DNA from: Pseudomonas viridiflava
GTDB taxonomy: Bacteria > Pseudomonadota > Gammaproteobacteria > Pseudomonadales > Pseudomonadaceae
Assembly: GCF_900585905.1 (NCBI RefSeq)
Contig: NZ_UTVH01000091.1
Span: 1 to 64,000, forward strand
DNA length: 64,000 nucleotides
Direction of reading: 5' to 3'
Below, piece by piece: positions 59,956 to 64,000 of the stretch. Under the pieces are notes generated by a model. The model was not told where the DNA came from. It was given only the letters and a program-made list of their open reading frames with translations, and did not search any database. The position numbers and the translations under genes are program-made. Position 1 is the stretch's first letter. Each line of letters opens with the position of its first letter.

Positions 59956-59984
59956 TTTTGCTTCTATATAGAAGGACGAAACAC

Positions 59985-62873
59985 CTACACGGCGCGTAAG
60001 GTGAAACCGGGGCCCGCGAGGTCCAGATGGCTGTTGTAGGCCTGGTCCTCGGCGAACTGCGCCGACCATTTTTCTTTCAGAGCCGCCAGCGCGATAGCCT
60101 CAGAAGGCACGCCACCTGAGTGGATGATCTGCACATGGGGCGTCCACACGGTCAGGTAACCGGCTTGCCCTGCTTTCAGACACAGGTCGATATCGCCCAG
60201 CGCGTCGGCAAAGGTCGCTTCGTCGTGGCCGCCTACCGCGTCATACAGTTCCTTGCTGATCATCAGGCAGGCTGATGAAACCGCCGAATAGTTCTGCTCC
60301 ACCACCAGGCGCTGCATATAGCCACGGGAGGTTTTCGGCTCGCCGACAAACGCCGACGCCACGCCAGCACCCAGGCCCAGAATCAGGCCCGCCTGGGTGA
60401 TGGTGCCCTGCTTGTCGATCAGCCGCACACCGGCCACGCCGACTTCAGGTCGCTGCACCTGGTTGAGCAGAGACTCGATCCAGCCGACGTTGACGATCTC
60501 GCTTTCGGCGTCCAGCAGGATCAGGTATTCGCCCTTGGCCTGCTGGCTAAGCTGATTGCGCAACGCTGCCGCCGAGGTGCGCTGCTCGCTTTTGAACACT
60601 TGCACGCGGTTGGCAGCCTGCTGTTGCTGATCGAGCCACTCAGACACTTCCGGCGACTGGCTGGCATTGTCGCCAATCAGTACTTCGTAGCGCGGGTAAC
60701 GGGTGCGCTGCTGAATACTCAACAGGCAACGCTGCAGTTGCGGCAGGTTGTCGAGGCTTTCGATCAGGATCGAGACCACCGGCCGGTGCGCGTGGCGATA
60801 ATCGATCTTGTAAGTGCCCGGCAGCACCGAGCTGACTTCGGCCTGATAACCGCGCTTGCCCAGATGGCGGGTCAATGCCTGGCTTTCATCTTCATTGGCT
60901 TGCAGCTGCGGCGCCTGGCAGATCACCACCGGCTCGGACAGATGCGCCAAACCGCTCATGCCGCCCTGCTCGATCAGGCGTAGCAGGAGGTCGAATTCCA
61001 GCGCCTTCGGCAGTTCCCGCGAATAACCGCCCACATCCACCAACAGCTGGCGCCGCACCAGCCAGTGAGAGGCCATCAACGCAGGCACACTTTGCAGCAA
61101 GTCAAGATTGAAACCGGGGCGCATGGCATGGGCCAGGGTACCGTCGGGCTGGCGATGGATCTCGTCCACAGCCACGGCGCGGCACTGCTCGGCGTCCATC
61201 AATTCCACGCTGGCGCGCAGCAGGCCGCTGGCGGTGAACTGTTGGCCAGCCTGCACGAGCATGACCCAGTCGCTGGCGGACTGGCGTACGACCTGGTTGA
61301 GTTTGTCGACGTAGTTGCTCTCGCTCACTTTGACGAAATGCACGGTGTGCTGCAGCGTGGTTGCGGCGGGCACGTCGCCGGTGGTGAACACGATGACTCT
61401 GAACGCGCGGTAATGGCTGTTGATGAGGCTGTCGAACGTTGCCTGCAACTTGAACACATCGGCTTCCAGGTCCAGCAACAGCAGCGTGATTTGCGAACCC
61501 TTGGGGTTGCTGGCGACTTTTGTCGTCAGCTGCCTGAGTTCGGCCGCCGCCGGATTGCGCGAATCCAGCCAGCGCAGCAGGCGCCCGGATTCCATGTCGT
61601 GCAGCAGCTCGCTGGTGTCATCGGCAGAGAGGGTCAGTAAACGCTGTTCCCACGCTACCATGCGGGCAATATCATCTTCTTCGCCAGCCTTGCTGATCAG
61701 TTCCTCTTTCAGCCGTCGCACGATGCTCTGGTTGAAGGCGTAAATGACGTAGGCACCCCAGAGCCGGTCGAGCAGGCTTTCGGCGTCCGGATTGCTCTGA
61801 ATGCGGGCCAGTTCATGCTGCTTGAGCAGCGCGCCTTCCAGCTCCTTCAACTGCACGGCGCCGGCTGGCAGCAGGTAAATCAGGAATTCAATACTCGCCA
61901 GCGTGTCGAAAAACGGCTGATTGTAGAATGGCAGTTCGACGAACTGCACCGGCTCGAAACGCGGCTCGGCGCATTCTTTGGCCACCCCCCAGGCTGAGCT
62001 GAGCAGTTTTTCATCGGCCTGAAAGGCCTGTCGCGTCAGGCACTCACCCATTGCCTTGAAGCCATTCAGAATCAGCTCGCGGCTTGCCCCAGTCGCCTCC
62101 AGTGCCGACGTCACCACAGCGGCAAAGGCTTCGCGCGCGGCAGTGGCCTTCGGGTCGAGGTGATTGAGCGCACCAAACAAGGCGTTGCTGTAACGAATCT
62201 GCTGCGGCGCATCGGCGGCAAAATGCAGGGCATACGGCCTTGGCAGAATGCGCAGTGGCGCCGATGCAGCGACGAAGCTCATCAGGCCGATTTCCTGCCA
62301 GTGCGCCTCGGTATTGGCTGGCACTGCCGCAAACCACTGCTGCGCAAGCTCCGTGCGCATCAGCGCATTGAACAGCGAAAGGCTCTGCGCCATGAACCCG
62401 GTGAGGCGCTCCTCAAGGACGGGCGAAGCGTGGTCCTCGGCCACTTTGCGATCGCGGCGAAAATAATCCACGTGATCGACATGGGCCTGATACGACAGGC
62501 TGTAGCCCTGGCACGCCGCATAATGCGGGTTGGCTTCAAGAAACTGCAGGGCATCATCGAGCGCATCGGTCAGCAAAAAACTGTCGGCCGCTGCGTACAC
62601 CACGTAGGGCGTGGTCACCCGCGCAAGGGCAACGGCCAGCCTGCGGCTAACGCTGGCCCCTGCAAGGGCAGCATCGTGAAAGTAATCGACGCCTGCGTCC
62701 CGGTCAGGGGTTGAACCAGCAGTGCTGGAGGTGTCCAGCACGACGATGGAACAGGCATAACCGCTGTAATGCTTCAGGGCGCGACGCAGAAAATCAGCCT
62801 GATCCTCGGCCAGGAGCACCAGAGTGAGGCGATGGTTCAACGCTGCGGTTTCATTCCTGAATGTGCTTTGCAT
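59985..62873 (-). CDS. fgt2: Flagellin glycosyltransferase Fgt2-like
   Basis: 962 residues from the ATG at 62873 (AGGAAAGG upstream). Two or more GT2-type domains: an N-terminal one (LTLVLLAEDQADFLRRALKH, YAAADSFLLTDALDD), a middle one (LLLDLEADVFKLQATFDSL) and a C-terminal one (VLIGDNASQSPEVSEWLD, YLILLDAESEIVNVGWIE, FADALGDIDLCLKAGQAGYL). No signal peptide. In P. syringae Fgt1 and Fgt2 add rhamnose and extend the glycan on flagellin serines. The adjacent fgt1 and fliC support the same role here. Confidence 0.9.
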   Translation of the reverse strand: MQSTFRNETAALNHRLTLVLLAEDQADFLRRALKHYSGYACSIVVLDTSSTAGSTPDRDAGVDYFHDAALAGASVSRRLAVALARVTTPYVVYAAADSFLLTDALDDALQFLEANPHYAACQGYSLSYQAHVDHVDYFRRDRKVAEDHASPVLEERLTGFMAQSLSLFNALMRTELAQQWFAAVPANTEAHWQEIGLMSFVAASAPLRILPRPYALHFAADAPQQIRYSNALFGALNHLDPKATAAREAFAAVVTSALEATGASRELILNGFKAMGECLTRQAFQADEKLLSSAWGVAKECAEPRFEPVQFVELPFYNQPFFDTLASIEFLIYLLPAGAVQLKELEGALLKQHELARIQSNPDAESLLDRLWGAYVIYAFNQSIVRRLKEELISKAGEEDDIARMVAWEQRLLTLSADDTSELLHDMESGRLLRWLDSRNPAAAELRQLTTKVASNPKGSQITLLLLDLEADVFKLQATFDSLINSHYRAFRVIVFTTGDVPAATTLQHTVHFVKVSESNYVDKLNQVVRQSASDWVMLVQAGQQFTASGLLRASVELMDAEQCRAVAVDEIHRQPDGTLAHAMRPGFNLDLLQSVPALMASHWLVRRQLLVDVGGYSRELPKALEFDLLLRLIEQGGMSGLAHLSEPVVICQAPQLQANEDESQALTRHLGKRGYQAEVSSVLPGTYKIDYRHAHRPVVSILIESLDNLPQLQRCLLSIQQRTRYPRYEVLIGDNASQSPEVSEWLDQQQQAANRVQVFKSEQRTSAAALRNQLSQQAKGEYLILLDAESEIVNVGWIESLLNQVQRPEVGVAGVRLIDKQGTITQAGLILGLGAGVASAFVGEPKTSRGYMQRLVVEQNYSAVSSACLMISKELYDAVGGHDEATFADALGDIDLCLKAGQAGYLTVWTPHVQIIHSGGVPSEAIALAALKEKWSAQFAEDQAYNSHLDLAGPGFTLRAV

Positions 62874-62947
62874 GGCCTTTCCTATAGCGAATCAAGGGTG
62901 CCCGCTGCACGTCCGGCTGCGGGCGAAAATGCTGTCATGTCGCAGGG

Positions 62948-64000
62948 TCAGTCGGGTAGCCAGCCATTGGCCCAGTATTGCAGGTTGTCGCCGCGCAGCA
63001 TGAAATCGCGAAACACCGCTTCGCGCAATTCATCGCCCATGCGGTAGCTGGCGTCCGGGTCGGACAAGTGCATGCGGATGGCTTGCAGCCACTCCTGCGC
63101 GCTGTTGCTGAGGACCCGAGTGGCGGGCAAATGGCCCCGGTACGCCTCGGTATCGGAACAGATCACCGGGTAACCGCAGGCGCCGTATTCCAGCAGGCGC
63201 AAGTTGCTCTTGCAGTCGTTGAAGATGTGAAATTCCAGCGGCGCCAGGGCCAGATCCAGGTTCAGGCTCGCCAGCTTGGCGGGATAGTTGCGCAGGCTGA
63301 CCGCCGGATGGAATTCATGGATATACGGCCTGAGCAGGTCTGGGCACATGCCGAAGAATACCCACTCGACCTCATTGGCCAGCTCGCGTATCACCTCGAC
63401 GATCAGCTCCAGATCGCCGCGGTGGCTGGTGCCGCCGCCCCAACCGATGCGTGGTTTGGTAGACGTGCGCCGCTTGCTTCTGCGCAGCGTAGTCCACAAT
63501 TCCGGCGCCAGCATGTTGGGCACCACGCGGATATCACTGTGCATGCTCGACAACGCCTGCGCCAGCGGGTGGGTCGAAACCACCACACGGTCACAGGCGC
63601 CAATCCCCTTGCGCAGCATTACTGCAATGTTGTCGGGCATGTTGCGACGGTGTTCGTTTTTCTCCGGTACGTCGGCGATGTAATCGTCCAGCTCGAAGAT
63701 GCGCATGGCGCTGGAGAAGCTTCTGGCCTGATAAATGTCTGGCACTTTCGCTTCGGTGTAGCGGCCCTGGAATACGATGACGTCCGGCGAACGGCGCTCG
63801 GTCTCGGCAATGGAAGGCGATTCGTAACTCATCACGCCCAGCACCCGGCCCGCTGCCTGCAATTCGCGCAATGGCTGACTGACCCGATAATGGCCCACCG
63901 CCGAGGAGTTCACCGCCAGGCCCAGAATGTAAGGCAGATGGCGCGTGCAGAACGGGTTCCAGCCGGTCTGCAGCCCAGGCTCGAGGCTGAACGCATTGGT
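62948..64000 (-). CDS. fgt1: Flagellin glycosyltransferase Fgt1-like, C-terminal part (5' end outside window)
   Basis: Open from the window edge; at least 350 residues are visible. The visible part is a GT-B type glycosyltransferase domain: WNPFCTRHLPYILGLAVNSS, GHYRVSQPLRELQAAGRVLG, GACDRVVVSTHPLAQALSSM, RIGWGGGTSHRGDLELI, LLEYGACGYPVICSDTEAYR. The last two are typical of acceptor-side and nucleotide-sugar-binding loops. Position upstream of fgt2 matches fgt1 of P. syringae. 74 bases separate the two, so they are probably co-transcribed. Confidence 0.85.
   Translation of the reverse strand, partial: TNAFSLEPGLQTGWNPFCTRHLPYILGLAVNSSAVGHYRVSQPLRELQAAGRVLGVMSYESPSIAETERRSPDVIVFQGRYTEAKVPDIYQARSFSSAMRIFELDDYIADVPEKNEHRRNMPDNIAVMLRKGIGACDRVVVSTHPLAQALSSMHSDIRVVPNMLAPELWTTLRRSKRRTSTKPRIGWGGGTSHRGDLELIVEVIRELANEVEWVFFGMCPDLLRPYIHEFHPAVSLRNYPAKLASLNLDLALAPLEFHIFNDCKSNLRLLEYGACGYPVICSDTEAYRGHLPATRVLSNSAQEWLQAIRMHLSDPDASYRMGDELREAVFRDFMLRGDNLQYWANGWLPD

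Larger units (their letters stand above)
59147..59984. other. Non-coding region between the KAS III-like gene and fgt2
   Basis: About 840 bases without a supported gene. It holds a tandem REP array (59397-59855) and the fgt2 terminator (59919-59955). The 250 bases just before the KAS III-like gene should hold its promoter; no clear boxes. Confidence 0.6.

Noticed and set aside
59356..59999. Three similar short plus-strand open frames with repeated peptides, and matching minus frames
   Set aside because: The repetition comes from the 184-bp tandem DNA array; no ribosome sites and no gene-like codon use.

Overview
The window is GC-rich chromosomal DNA from a fluorescent pseudomonad, almost certainly of the Pseudomonas syringae group. 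The strongest evidence is the flagellin: it is 282 residues long, carries the P. syringae-type flg22 epitope at residues 30-51, and has serines at all six positions reported as glycosylated in P. syringae flagellin (143, 164, 176, 183, 193, 201). It sits beside a flagellin-glycosylation locus (fgt1, fgt2 and a FabH-like gene). Dense REP-type palindromes, an Rhs toxin locus, a complete ccmABCDEFGHI set and a single large flagellar/chemotaxis cluster with sigma-54 and sigma-28 promoters also fit a pseudomonad.

Layout. (1) 1-2780: the C-terminal end of an Rhs polymorphic toxin with an AT-rich WHH-type HNH nuclease tip, its overlapping SUKH-type immunity gene, then a scrambled, frameshifted second Rhs remnant. 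(2) 2900-8460: housekeeping genes: a membrane-anchored histidine phosphatase, a DUF808 membrane protein, a TetR regulator, a voltage-gated-type K+ channel with a zinc-ribbon tail, a periplasmic sulfate-binding protein and a small lipoprotein. (3) 8472-15479: the cytochrome c maturation operon ccmABCDEFGHI, entirely on the minus strand and tightly overlapped, including the short ccmD. (4) 15672-17626: divergently, a second FliK-like gene overlapping a gene for a soluble FlhB-C-terminus-like protein. (5) 17627-18635: a non-coding stretch with two copies of a roughly 310-330 bp block flanking a cloverleaf-like palindromic element. (6) 18636-58200: the flagellar/chemotaxis cluster, all on the minus strand. 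In transcription order it runs: fliC-flaG-fliD-fliS-fliT, fleQ, fleSR, fliEFGHIJ, hsbA-hsbR-hptB, fliK, fliLMNOPQR-flhB, flhA-flhF-fleN-fliA, cheYZ-cheA-cheB-motCD-parC and parP-cheW-DUF2802. (7) 58217-64000: a KAS III-like gene, a 184-bp tandem REP array, and the glycosyltransferases fgt2 and fgt1 (fgt1 runs off the window).

How it works together. FleQ is the sigma-54 master activator. I can read sigma-54 -24/-12 elements before fleSR, fliE, fliK, fliL and flhA, all on the minus strand about 40-65 bp from the start codons. FleS/FleR is the second-tier two-component system. FliA (sigma-28) then drives the late class: good sigma-28 elements lie before fliC, before parP-cheW and, more weakly, before hsbA-hsbR-hptB. 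FlhF and FleN set the position and number of polar flagella; ParC/ParP place the chemoreceptor arrays; CheA/W/Y/Z/B carry the signal; MotCD is a stator pair. The Fgt enzymes are expected to decorate FliC.

Most of the window is orderly core genome. The less explained parts are the two cloverleaf-like repeat elements, the tandem REP array inside the glycosylation locus, the four repeated acidic peptides in the CheA linker, the FliK2-FlhX pair, the possible sigma-28 promoter of hsbA and the rearranged Rhs remnant. No tRNA, rRNA, CRISPR array or complete insertion sequence was recognised. All functional calls rest on reading motifs and gene order; no database search was run.
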